Positions 13,167-26,700 of a stretch of DNA of 64,000 bases are shown piece by piece (position 1 is the first letter of the stretch; each line of letters starts with the position of its first letter). Location of the stretch: contig WPIO01000005.1 in NCBI GenBank assembly GCA_009760855.2, positions 12,440,001-12,504,000 of the forward strand, in the 5' to 3' direction. The notes beneath the pieces are model-generated. The model ran no database searches and was not told the DNA's origin. It worked only from the letters and a program-made list of their open reading frames with translations. This DNA is from Cristatella mucedo. Taxonomy: Eukaryota > Bryozoa > Phylactolaemata > Cristatellidae. The translations under genes and the position numbers were made by a program.

Positions 13167-16100
13167 CTTACTCACTGCAGTGATTTGCAACCATCACTTC
13201 GTAGATTAGTTAGTGAATCTGCTAGCTAAACGGTCTGATTTAGCATCTTTTTTGTAACCAGCCACAGTAAGTAGGACTACTATAGTTGCCCAAGAGAATA
13301 CAATGGGATCATTCTGGCTGGCCGGAGTAAGTAAATGCCCCGGGGCTTTGGTTTGTGCTCTCGAAAGTGATAACACTGAGAAGTGAAGAATGCACGGATT
13401 TTTTGCAAGTGAGTTTCGATACCCACAACTCTTAAGGTATGTATGTACATAGCCAGGTTTTACATACTTCGTAGCACCGATCGCTGGATATTCACACAGC
13501 ACAAGTACATATTGCAGGATCAAGATAGTACCTTTGCAAAAGCCATCACACTTTCGATGTTCTTCAAAATGGTACCCTTTTCGAGCTTGACAGACACATG
13601 TGATGAAGCAGTATAAGCTATCAAGGTGCACTGCTCGCATGAATATTTGCACATCAAGGCCAGCAGAATGGCCACTTCAACAATCTGAAAAAAGAATCAC
13701 TAATTACGAGCGACTACCTTGCTTATTAACTGCATAACTTGACAGACATGAGCAGAGACTGCTGCAAATTCACGTAAACAGCTAAGCCGACTGTTAATGG
13801 AAACCTTTGCTTTTAAAGTAAGTATTCACGGCCTAGCACTTGTCCTCTCGGTCAAACAAAAGGAACGTTGCTTATTGGTTGGGTCACTTCACCACAAGAC
13901 TGTTGTGCAGTGTCCAGCAGCAACTCCAACCTCACTTGCAAAAATGTCAGCATGAGCTGATGACGTGTAAGTTTTTCAGTCAAGTGCTAGGTTACCAGTG
14001 CAGTGCCAGATCAAGGAGAATTGCATTATCATCAATAGTACGGGCACATCTGGTGTGCATACCTGCCGTGGGGCCCCGAGGCCTTTAGCAGCTGTGCATG
14101 GCTTAAACATGCTGCTGCCGACCTTACACAGCACAAGTGTGCGGCCCTCCACTGGATCAACATTGTGCACAGTGGATATTTTGACAGCAGTATCCAAGGC
14201 GTTCCGATATCGTTGTAGAAGATTTGGACTATAGTTGGTCACCCTGGAAAACACACGTACTCGTACTGTTAGCAGCAACAAAACAAAACAACCTAATGGC
14301 ACTGAAGGGCAGTGATGATGGCATAGACCCAAATCTTTGATCATGCATATTTCACATCACTTTGCTCCTGATATAATCTTATTAGTGCATAGTGGGCTGA
14401 TAAGATGACAATTCCATAAAACCACCGTGGTGCATTGATCCCCCAGACTCATTTTATAACACTTTTACTACCTCAGTCTGAGACACTGCTCCGAATAAAA
14501 AATTCTATTGAAGTTTAAGAAACCGTGGAAGAATGGGTTACTATAAGATAAATGAAAGGTTCTATAAAAATTAATCATGACTTTAGTCACAGTGAGAAGA
14601 ACTCCACTATGGCTGTGTGGGAGTGCTCAAGTGCATGCTCGAGTGCATGCACGTGTCGTGGGGTTAATTAGTGTACTGGCAAAAGATCTACTTATTGAAA
14701 GCCTCATTTGTGCATGCAGAAGTCATTAGGGCATTGCCAGCTGCATGGCTGGACCCCCGACATGGGTCGTGAAGTTCATTAGAAAAGCCAGGGCTTTTTT
14801 CACTCGAAAACTAAAGTCTTGCTAGTCGGACTCAAACAAATGTATAAGACAGTGACAAATTTGCTTGCCAACTTTTAGAGATTTCATTCCCGGATACTAA
14901 CGGTTCAGCCGACAAGTTAACAGCCCTCTTCGCTTAAAAGCTGCACCCAGTTTTACCTCTATAAAGCCCCCTCTAACTAAGGCAATTAATGAGTCGCAAC
15001 CTGTGACCTTCAATAATTTGGGTTTCTGCATATGAAGTACCTTGATAAAAATCTATTAAAACAGATTGTCACGTGAAGGCCTTATACCATTCCATCTGTG
15101 GTCTTTACTAGTAGACAAACTTACTCCAGCCAGTACACACACTTTTAATGCTTCTCCAGACACTTCAATCACATCGAATGAGTCAAAACTCTGCCCAATT
15201 GTGAACGACCGGTTTTCCGTGAACGATAGCAGCATTCTATTTGCAGGAAGCTGAATTCTTATTTTTGATAACACTACCCCAACCATCAGCTGTCCAATCA
15301 TATTAAGATGAGGCTCATAAATAACGCATAAACGTGCCTAGAATAATCCGTGTTTTGAGAGGAGCCCAGTACGTATCAGGAGAACAATTATCTCGACGAG
15401 TCAAAGTATAGAAATTAAGTGACCTCTAGCTAAGCACCTGGGATGCGCAGGTACTGACAGTTCTCTTCCACCGAGGTAATGGCATGACAGTGGAAAAGTT
15501 GAACTATAAGAAACTTTTAAATATCTAGAGAATACGTTTAAAATAGTGAAAGTAAAGAAGGTTTGTATAAGTATCGGTCGATGTATATACAAAAACGAAG
15601 ATGAGAGCATACATTTTGGAAGTAAGAGCTTCTGCTTTTCTTTATGCCAGAATAATGGCATCCTCTTTGAATGGGCTACCAAAAAATGTCACAAGGCCCT
15701 ACATCGTCACGAATGTGGCCACTAGATTGACCCATAAATCCAAAAACCTCAGTCGTGGCTCTGTTTTGCTCAAAAATGTTGCAGTTGCTCTCGATCGAAC
15801 TACAAATACAGTCGATAACACGTAACGAATTAGGGACTACCAATGATCAAGGTCCTGCCACTCACAATTACATTCCTTCGTGTTCCTGCTCCGGCCGACC
15901 GATGAGAAATACTTCATAATTAGGCTTTCTATAGCCCTCTAGCACAATCCGAACTTCGAACTCCGGTCGAGTAGCTGAGCTCAAACTAATCTCAAGTCCT
16001 TTGGAGACTGCACCTCCACTTCATATGCCCCCAACGTCTACAACACACTCAAGACATACCCTGACTTGACGACTCTAAAAAGAAGCTAGTAACCCACCTG

Positions 16101-16599
16101 TTTATCACAACATTTGCTCCATCCACATGAATCGTCTTTTATGCGCTATTGGCTCAGAAATATTGCACGGCATCATTAATCAGTTAACATGCTTCCATAC
16201 CAGAATGTGTAAAGAGCCTCAAAAAAGATTTAGTTTTCTAATGGGGCTATACAAATGCTTTATTACTATTACTATTGTGATTATTATTGTTAAGATATAC
16301 CCCCAAAATTGGGTATTGTTTGTGGAAATAGCTGAGCATATAGTGAGTTGTCCCTACATGATATAGTTCGCAGCCACTGTGGAAAAGCAATTCAGAAAAT
16401 ATGTCATTGGCTGAAGAAAAGTAAGGAACATCATCAGTGTCCAGAAAGAGAGTAAGTTCCCTGACGGAACTATACAAATGCATTATTACTATTATTAACA
16501 TTATTACTATTAGCTGCATGGGTACTCTTCGCTAACTAGCCTAGTGCTTCATCTTCAAACGTAATCCTGTTTCAATTCATCCAGCTCACCAGGCAAATT

Positions 16600-16675
<76 letters not shown>

Positions 16676-17675
16676 TGCTCTCCAAAAGCTTCTACACACC
16701 TGGTCCATCGATCTGAGCTCGGTTGTTGCTAATGCCAGTATTCGAGTAAGTCATTAAGCTGCACTAATAATTCAAGTGTAACAATCCGTCAATATAATTT
16801 TGAAATGCATTTCAGTTGGCTACGCTTGACTTAGTAAATAACTGCATTCATCGGCAAACGAGTCAAGGCCATCCAGAAGAAGCCATTTTCGGCCCATTTC
16901 GTCACGGACGATGCCTCGGCTAATGATGAGCTGATGTACGTCTCCTTGACTTGTTAAGGCCAGCCCCTGCCATAGAGACTCACGGTATCACTGACTCTGT
17001 CGGATACTGGAATCGGCATGCAAAATCCAGCCTTGCTTTTTTGTGCTGCAAAGTCAACAATGGCTTGCAATTGGCCACAGTTCAGTCTTTGTTCGCTAAG
17101 CCGTCTACGCATGGCGTTTCGGCTGACGACCATTCCGGTTGCATAGCCGAACTCGGGCTGTGCATTTTAGCAGTGGCAAACCTGTCCTTCAGAGCCACGC
17201 TTTTTAAGTGCCGGTCCTCCCTCGAGAAGTTACTCTTGGGTGACCCGATCACGGCAGTGCCTCTGTGCTACCATAGTCCAGATCTTTCCTAATAATTTTT
17301 TTAACAGTACCCTCTGAGATCTTCAGCTGCCTCTCGATTTCAAGGTCTTAATCGCACTCTCCGTGCAGTGACATCAAAACTAATCTTGTACTTGTATTGT
17401 GAAAGGTGTGCAGCTGGCTGAATGTTCTGGTTGCATACAGTGAGTCTCTATGGCAGGGGCTGGCCTTAACAAGTCAAGGAGACATCCGGGCACATCAGCT
17501 CATCATTGGCCGAGGCATCGTCCGTGACGAAATGGGCCGAAAATGGCTTCTGCTGGATGGCATCCAAGAGGGAGCTTGTAGTAACGTGACCACACCTCCC
17601 CATCTGTTTACATGGGAACGCTTGACTCGGTTGCCGACGAATGCAGTTATTTACTAAGTCAATATAATATATATA

Positions 17676-17751
<76 letters not shown>

Positions 17752-20700
17752 CTATATACATATATATATATATATGCTTTGGATTTTAGTTTAAAGTTTG
17801 GTACAAAGTCAAATTGGGATCCTCAAAAGAAATACCCAAACCACAGCTTATTCACTGTGCAAGACAGTGCAAGATGAACTGTGAGCAACTTCTACAAGAC
17901 ATAATACTGTTCCGACTGACCTTTTCATTTGTTTCTCCATACGTTGTAAACGAGCATTTGCTAATCCTTGGTTACGAAGTAAAGTCTTGAGTTTGCGTTG
18001 AGCAGCAGGATTATGTTTACCACTTCGGTTCTCCTTTACTGAACCTTGTGTTTCTCCAAGTTTGACACACTCCTTTGTGTAATCCTCATTCAAGGTTTCT
18101 TAAATAAATATATGTGAGATGTCCATGTGGCAACCTGTTTTCAAAGCATGGCCTCCCAAGGCAAGTCATAAGAATAACTGGTATAGTATTACACTCACCA
18201 AGACGGTTGTATTCAGTCTCAAGAGCATTCAGAACTTCGTAGGCAGAAAAAAAGCGGAAAGGAAACTGTTTGCTGTTGATTACTGACATCTCATTAGTCA
18301 ACTTTCCTATGACCCATTGATGGTGATGCTCCGATATGCCAGCAAGAAGCATATTACGAAGGTTGCGAAGCATTGCCATGAACGGTAACTTCTTCCGGTC
18401 TGCAGAACAGCCGAACAAAAAATCTATCGGTTGGTTGATAAGGAAACATTTGCTCAACAATGTATGACTTTTTCAGCACAATATCACAGACGGCATGCAT
18501 GGGAATCTACGTGCATGTTCCGAGAAGCACATATACAACAGCAGTGCCTCACCATCTAGCCACTATCACCACTTAAGTGGTACTGCAATCGTCCTACTGC
18601 CGATGCAACTAAAAGGCAAAAGAACTGTCGTTCTTCAGACTGCATGATAATAGACAGATGATCAGTCGCAGCATGTTTTTTGGCTCCATAAGTGATCAGT
18701 CTCTAGAATGATACAACTTATGGTTGGACACAAAGTTGTTCATTCTGAATGCTACCAGATAATAGAGGGCCAATAAGCAAGAACAGTGTCTCGTGCCAAT
18801 CAATTAAACAATTCTATTCTTACCGCGTATTGCAGTAACAGCTGATATTCTTACAAAACACGTAAGTGTCACTGCGGCTTTCATTTAGAAAGTGTTGATA
18901 CAGTTCAGGTCAAAAGCGGGATGCAACCCTAGCTCCATAAGTAGCTAGAAAAACTGTTGGTTGGGCAATGAGGGATTATTATCAATGCCAAAGCTAGCTT
19001 ATCAGTCTGGCTAACGGGGATCGCCTTCACTATTTTTGACAAGCAATACATCATCCATCTGGGGTTGCTATAAGAATAATAATAATACAGTTGTATAGCA
19101 CCCTCGGAGAAATTTTTCTAGGCACTTTAAAGTGTTATGGACAAGGATATTTAAAAAAGTGGACACTGATGCCCAATGCAACAAAACCAGTTGATATTCT
19201 ATAAATAAGTAAATGCATAGAGCAAACCCAAGGAAGCAGAAGACTACTGGCGTTCATCCAGCTACGAACAGGGGTTACGAGTGAAATCTCGGCCCGATTA
19301 ACTGCAGTACTCAGCTCGGCCAGGCTTAGAACTGAGCTTACCAGATACCCTAGACAATCTGTCTTTCTGGCATTCAAATGCTTTCCAGGAGCAAACAAAA
19401 CAAGCAGCTGCTGACAGCATATGCAAGCTTTAGAGCCTCGTGGATACACACATGGAGTTGTCTATTCTGGCCACAATAAGAACCCCTGGCTTACTTTCTT
19501 GTCAGTCATGGTGAATCAACCTATACTGATGGCCATAGCCTCTCGTAAGATTCAATTATATGATGGACATCGTCTAATCTGGTGCCACCTAAATGATCAT
19601 ATCAGTGTAAATGCATGAAAAATGATCAAGTCAATATGGATTACCTTCGTAAACGTGTAAACTCTCATACTGCATAATCCATGTGTTTAAGACCTGCTAC
19701 AAACGTACTAGATTTAGCATACATTCAAGTCAACATTTTGGCATGCTCATAGTGATGAAGGGGAGGTAAGCCCCGGCCCTCGATGGCTATATCGCATATA
19801 TTTTACGATAAAAAAATAAGGAAGATGTTGTAGGGAAAGACAATATACCTTCAAGCAGTACGACAGGCCCCCAAAGATTTTTTCACGACAAGCGAGCACA
19901 ATTAGTTCAGTTGTTTAGTAGCTGCGTGTCTTTTTATTAAGTTTATTCATATAGACTATTATCTTTTTCTGCTTGCTCTATGATACTCGGGTAAACTTCT
20001 TCTCTCATTCTATGCCCTTCTTTTTTCTTTAACAGTTTGGTCAACTCATAATAATAATATTATTAATAATAAATGTGCATAGCACCATCAAGGAACTTAA
20101 TCTCTTTCTAGGCACTTTACATATGCTGTAGAGGAAACACGATCAAACTCATTCCTTCATCCCACTTCTTTTTCTATGCCACCTAAAAGTCTCGGTCCCT
20201 GCTGCAGTTCTATTGAAGCCATTGCATTATGACGACCTGTGTTGAGCAACAATCAAGACGTGAAAAAAATGTCTATTGCACAATGCCAGCCCCACCTTTT
20301 CGAATGGTTTTATTGCGTAAAATCCAAGCCATTTACACTGAAGCAAGTACGTTTGCTTCAGCTCCTATAAAATCTCTGGTCAGTATCTTGCATGCTCGCC
20401 AAAGGGTAGGAGAATAATTGAGATCTTGTGAAAACCATATGGTAATCGAACACTAATTAAATATGCATGAATTAACACTTCCCTAAGTAGAGAAAGCTTT
20501 TACTTGGGGAGTAGAGCATGGCCAAAACGAGCAGCCAAGCTGGCACCTTTGCTCGTACTTTTTGCCACTGGCTCTTCTAAAACTGAGATCAACACAAAAG
20601 TAAACACGCAGTTGGTATTTTTTGTGCTGTATCTCCTACCTCTTTTTCAATCCCGCTCGCTGTCTCTCACTGTCCTTCTTCTCTTCCCTTTTGCACTACA

Positions 20701-23700
20701 TCCCGCTTTCTTTTTAATCCTCTCTTCCCATCTGCCTCTCTCTCTTTTTCTTTCCTTTCTTTCTTTCTCTCTCTCACTCCTCCCTCTTTCCTCTTCATCT
20801 TTTACTTCTGCATTCTCTTTCTCTAATGCCCATGATCGCACGCATGCATGCGAGTGTGTGCATGTGCACATGCATGTTTGGGCAGGATTCTGAGCATGAG
20901 TATGTGAGTGTGAGTAAATAAGTGGCAGAGCACAGCTGCTTCTGCATGCGCTAAGGTAATATTGGGAGCTAGCTAAACCTAGTACGACCACATTGCATAG
21001 ACAGTGATGAACTGAGTTTTTAGAATCAAGCCGAGTCAGCTGCAATAACAAATACCTCAGCAGCATTCAAAACACTTGAATTCAAATCCACCTGACAATG
21101 AATAATTATTGTCAGCCTCCAAAGCTAACCTTATATTAAGACAAACGCAGTCAGTAAGCTTCAAATGGCATGCTGCCAGGAGTTTGCAGACTCCAACGGA
21201 AGTGTCGGGTCTTTCTTTGCTCAGCAACTTAAATTCCAAGCTATTTATACGCCAATATTCGGACTTTCAATTTCTTTATATAAGATACTCATACATTTGA
21301 TAAATTCTCACAGTCGACAGTAATATACACTTCAATAAAGCCACCAATAAAAGCCTGAGAGAATGAACCGAAGGTATGAAGGGGCATGCCAGCAAAACCA
21401 GCTAGCTACTGTCTTTAAGTGGCGTGAGGGACCCCTAGGTTGCAATGAAAAGTAAACTAAAGCCCTGGTGATACCACTGCCTCATTGATATAGGAGCAGA
21501 AGAGCGTTAGTGGTGATCACCCCTGCTTGCAATATGCAATACGAGATTGGCTGCATCAGGCTTCAAACTCACGAACTGGGTGGTGAAGTGCACATGGTAC
21601 ATATCCCAACATGGTTTGAGATATGCTTTTTAATTATAAATTTGTACAATGTTGAGGGTTTGTTTTAGGCCAGGCTTGTTTTCTAAAATCTTGGCATTCA
21701 ATAGAAATACTCTAATGCACAATCAAAGTGAAACAGCAGATGACCTATATGCTAATAAATAACGAGATCATAATGTACACTTAAAACCTCGGCTATTTGT
21801 CGACTTGTTCAAACTAGTTAATTGTAGCATGTGTGCATGTTGTACCTCAAAATGGTACTAAAAGCTCTCGTGTACGCGCACACATGCGCGTGAATATATG
21901 GCATGCTTTCTATCAATTAGTGACCATACCAAAAACTAAAGTGGTCTCCATTCATCTTTGCAAGATTTTGTAGTGGACAAGCCCAGCTAAGGAAAAGATT
22001 GAGCACTAAAACCTGTCTCTTGAAACTGGTTTTCCTAGTCCGAAACACATAAAAACAGCAAATATGCCGCAAGAAAACGAATGTGAATCGACAGTAAGCA
22101 GTCACATTATGAGACCAAGAATACCTTACTATGCGGCTAAAATGCATATTTGTCAGAAATCGGTAAACAGTGTGCTTTCAACATATTCCAAATTGACTTA
22201 GTTGCTCATTTGATTAGATGGGTGAACCCGGTAGTTCAGATAATAACAGCTGGTTCATGCTACCCAAAAGTCCAAAGTAAGCTGATTTAATAGCCCCTTT
22301 TACATAGTGGCAGAAGAGCCTTACCGGCTATCACCCTCTCCCCACTTGCAGTGGGTAATAAGGGATCGCATATTGCAGGACTCGAACACACAAACTGGGT
22401 TATGAAGGGCGAGAACCTTACCACTGGGCTAAGACAGGGGGCAACAAACAAGAAAGAAATACTGCTCATGCCACACAGCAATGAAGATAGGCTGAATAAG
22501 TGTAGAGTCAAGCAGAAGGCCCATGTGAAGTATGGGAGGTCCAGAATCATTCGCCCATCCACTCACCGTACACATGTGCACACACACCCACGAACCCATA
22601 AACATGCACACGTGCGCACACACCAACGCATGCATTTACCATGCTCAGTTGCTAAATACTTTCATATACTCGCGAGGCTTAAAGATCTGGCTAAGGCATG
22701 TAAGAGCCATTTTTAAGCCAGAAGGTGCTTTAAGGTCTGGTGTGTTCAAGACTGGTATCTATAGTTCAATGCTGAGAGCAATGGTCAGGGAAATTGGAGG
22801 CTGCAAGTCTGTGTCCTGCTTTTTTTAGGCTAAAGTTGTTCTGCTTCAGGTACCCAAGACATTGAGTTCTGTATATTTACCTGAAGTCAAGCAATAAGCC
22901 CTCTAATCAATTTCATTGCATTGTTATATGTGATGGGATGCACTGACATTGGTCATACATTTTAAGGTGGTGGAATCTTGACCTTGCCTGCCCCGGTCAA
23001 TCGTAGATAAGGCTCATGGGTAAGGCTACAGCACGCTAGCCCCTATCACTACCCTCAAGAATTAGGGAGTTTTCACAAGATCACAGACCAATTTTGAACT
23101 AGGATATTCTACAGAAAGTCGGCATAACCACAGCAAAATAGCCCATGAAATCACAAACTTAATCAGAAAGTAACATATGGAGTCTAAACGTACAGAAGGA
23201 TACGATGAAGATTTTTTGGTTAATCTGAACGCAATAGCTATACTAGAAACTTCCATTTCAGAGTGCTACGAACATCTTCTGACCAACAATCCAAACACAC
23301 ACCCCGATGCTCACCGAAAACTGCCAGAGATGGGTTTATGTCAACTACCTCTTTAGGTTATTTATTTGCAAATCAGCATCGGCAATGCCGTTCGAAAGAA
23401 TCCATAACAGAAATCCTATAACCAGCAGCCCAGAGACCAAGATGCCTATAGAAAGAGATTTAAAATCGTGGTGGGCTGACTACCTATACAGCTAGTCTGC
23501 TTGTGCTTTCTTTGAGCAAGCACACAATCACAGTCAGTTCCACCTAAAGCGTTATTTATAAACCTATCTATGTCAGCCAATCTCCCGGTCTGTCATAATG
23601 AGGATGATTTTCATATGCAGACAGTAAACGGGTCTGAAGTTAGCTGTATTCGATGCTTTATCGATACAAGATTGGCAGGTCCCATAACTCACTAGTTGAG

Positions 23701-26700
23701 GCATTACAGCTAATTAGCCAATAGATCTTCGAAAGAAGGCTAGCTTTACATCTATTTGCTCAGGCAGCAATCTGCTAGCAAATGGCAGTGCTAAATACCG
23801 ACTCTGTAACAGGAATCTGCTTTACTGAGGACTATGCAAATATGTACCCCAACCCATGCATAACCGTGACTAGATTCGCTCATGCGATGATCCAATCTAT
23901 TACAATCACTGCAGCGGCAATGAACCTTAGAGACAGTAAAACATAGATGCCCTTTAAAACCATGAAGAGTGCAGGCAAAAGTAAATAAGCAGGTGTTTGC
24001 CCTATTCTTTGGTGCGTTCTTCTCAGTGCATACTCAATGCTTCCTAACCGGCATCCATAGCATTAATACATCCCAAGATCAAGCCAGAATCTAGCTCAAT
24101 GTATACATCAAACGCTATCACACTCACGGTCCCCCAGAAAGAAGAAGATATATTGCAATGTATTAACATCAGCATACCGATCAATTCTTGCCAAACAGGT
24201 GCCTTATTGCCCTTTAGAGACACTTGTGTCTCCCATGTTTCTGGTATGGCAAGCTTCATTCTCCTGCCTGCTTTTGCTTCTTCAAACAAACCAGGCAGTC
24301 GGCTTTTGTAGAACTCCTCTCGTGACGATGGGTACCTGACCAGGAAGATAGCAGGCTAGCAACCAGGATAGTAAATAAAGCTCCAGTCTCGAGGCATAAC
24401 CAAACAAAATGAGATGCACCTGAGGAAAGCATCAGACATTTTATAAACGATCATGCTGACTTAAGCAAGCAAATTTATCTACAATGATTGCCTTGCCGAT
24501 ATTCGATCCTGGATGTCGGAAAACTTCCTGAAATTAAATGACGATAAAACCGAACTGCTTCTCATAGGACACCCTAAGCGTGTGGCTGGATTAAAAGGCT
24601 TTGCTGTTCTAATAGGTGATGCTATTGTGCGACCTTCACCACGTGCTCGTAATCTAGGTGTCGTGTTCGACAGCTGCCTTAGTTTCAAAAGCTTCATTCA
24701 GAAGACTGCCTTTACAGCTAGCCCTCACATTTGATCCCTATCCAAGATTAGAAGCTGTCTCCCACAGTGGCTTGTAAACAATTTAACTAGCTCTCTAGTT
24801 CTGTCTCGGCTTGATTATTGTAATTCCCTTTTGGCTGGGCTACCAAAGAAAGCTATTATGCCACTACAGCGGACTATGAATATGGCTGCAATGCTGGTCT
24901 TCAAGTCCCAGCGGTTTGAGCACGTGTCACCTTTGCTGAAAGAGCTAGGATGGTTGCCGGTTGAGCAAAGGATACAGAGCAAAGTTCTTATGCTGACCCA
25001 CAAGGCCTGCCACGGCTTGGCTCCTTCGTACCTAGCTGAACTGCTGCATCAGTTTCAGCCTGTTCGCGCCCTCAGGTCCTGTGTGGACAATAAATTAGCT
25101 GTCCCATTCCTCCGCTTAAAGACAGTTGGCGAAAGAAGCTTTAGCTCTGCAGGTCCTAGACTGTGGAACTCGCTTCCACAATTCTTACGCAACGACATCT
25201 ACTCTCCAACTGCCGACTATGGTACATCTTTTTCAACGGTCCTGAACTGCTACTTCTATGCTACTCACTACCTCAACTGCTCTCCTAACTCTGCTATGCT
25301 TCCCACTTTCTCTTTGTTGCGTGAGACAAAGTCTGTTGGCTACCGAATGCGTACCGAAAGCCGCTTAGGCTGTGAGTGCGCTATACAAAACTCTCCTGCG
25401 TAACACCCACATGGTCTTTATGACTTTGTGGAGTTACTGACGGAGATACATTACATTACATATGATAAACCACTAGGATGCTATCACAAGGTACTATTAA
25501 GAAAGAGGCTGTCCCTTCAGTTTACACAGCAATTAAATCTCTAGTTCTTTCTGTCCTTCAGATAATTTAGGAAACCCTTGATTGAGTGGCTCCTGACACC
25601 GATCTAGTGTAATAAGAAAAGAGACTAAACAATCTTAAGACTAAGACATAAGACTAAACAAAATCATTTTAATCTAATTATAGATGTCCATTTATGTCTA
25701 CAACCCAAAGCACAAGAAGCTTACCAGGCCTATATAAAAGCATGCAAGTAAGCTGTTAAGATTAGAGCACTGGTACTTGACCATGCATACAGAAATTTTC
25801 TATTACAACTTTATCTAATGGCAATTCAATGGTTAGTCCAAGGTACTATAACAGCACAAATGTGCTTAAATCTATAGATTACATGTATGCATGGTCAGCA
25901 GAAGACGACTTCACACATTCATAAAGCTCCCAGCAAGAGCATCATCTTGGAAGGTGATAGATATTGCCCAATAGCTGTCAGTAGTATGTGTACCATATAA
26001 GCCAGAAACTATTTTTTCGCATTCGACAGTCGCAAGCATAGCTTAGATCATATATCTACTATAGACATAAAATAGTTATCTTACTGTGACAATTAGGCTT
26101 CATCTAGGAGGCCCCTTACTAGCTGAGTTCCAAGAGGCACTTTGTTAGCTTAAAAATCATCTCTGCACCGACGATAAACACGTTTTGTCCCTCATACCCT
26201 TCGATAAAAGCAGTGAAAAACTCGCTAGCAAATTCATGTAAATAAATACATAACAGAACACGGGAATACTAAATAAAATATACACATGGGAATACGTGCA
26301 AGTGAGGAGTATAGGAATTAGCATTTTCATTAGAGATTCCTTTGTGATACATGTGATGATCAAAAGCAATCCTGGGTATCGTCTTTAGTGACCATCATAT
26401 TTGTTAACCCATCCAGAAGACCATATTAACGTCATCACATTTGTTCTCTCTCCCTAGAGTCCGGATATTTAATTTGTGCTGAAAGGTATGGGCATTATTA
26501 CCTCGTTATTTCTTTTTAGGTTAGTGTAACTAAGTTTAAGCCGGGCTCCAAAAAATGCCCAGCACACCTTTCGAGTTATTCTTAGAGATAGCTACGTCTT
26601 TAAATCCCAAATATCTGGCCATGCTGCATCACTTCCCGCGAGGTCGTTGCCCAGCAGTAAGTGACTGAATTTCACGACCCAAGTCTTCGATTCGAATCCT

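Larger units (their letters stand above)
18400..24177. other. TEP1-like intron 7 (5.8 kb)
   Basis: Holds short LINE-A tails (19.1 and 20.0 kb), a pyrimidine tract (20.64-20.83 kb), two SINE-B copies (21.5 and 22.3 kb) and CA/CG-rich patches (22.56-22.63 kb). No other coding signal seen. Confidence 0.6.

Noticed and set aside
13976-14344. 122-codon minus frame taken as one unit
   Set aside because: Only 14063-14243 is exon; the rest is intron on either side with clear splice sites.
24831-25403. 190-codon open frame as a host gene
   Set aside because: Motifs LDYCNSLLAGLP, LGWLPVEQRI and LWNSLP show it is the end of a LINE reverse-transcriptase protein.
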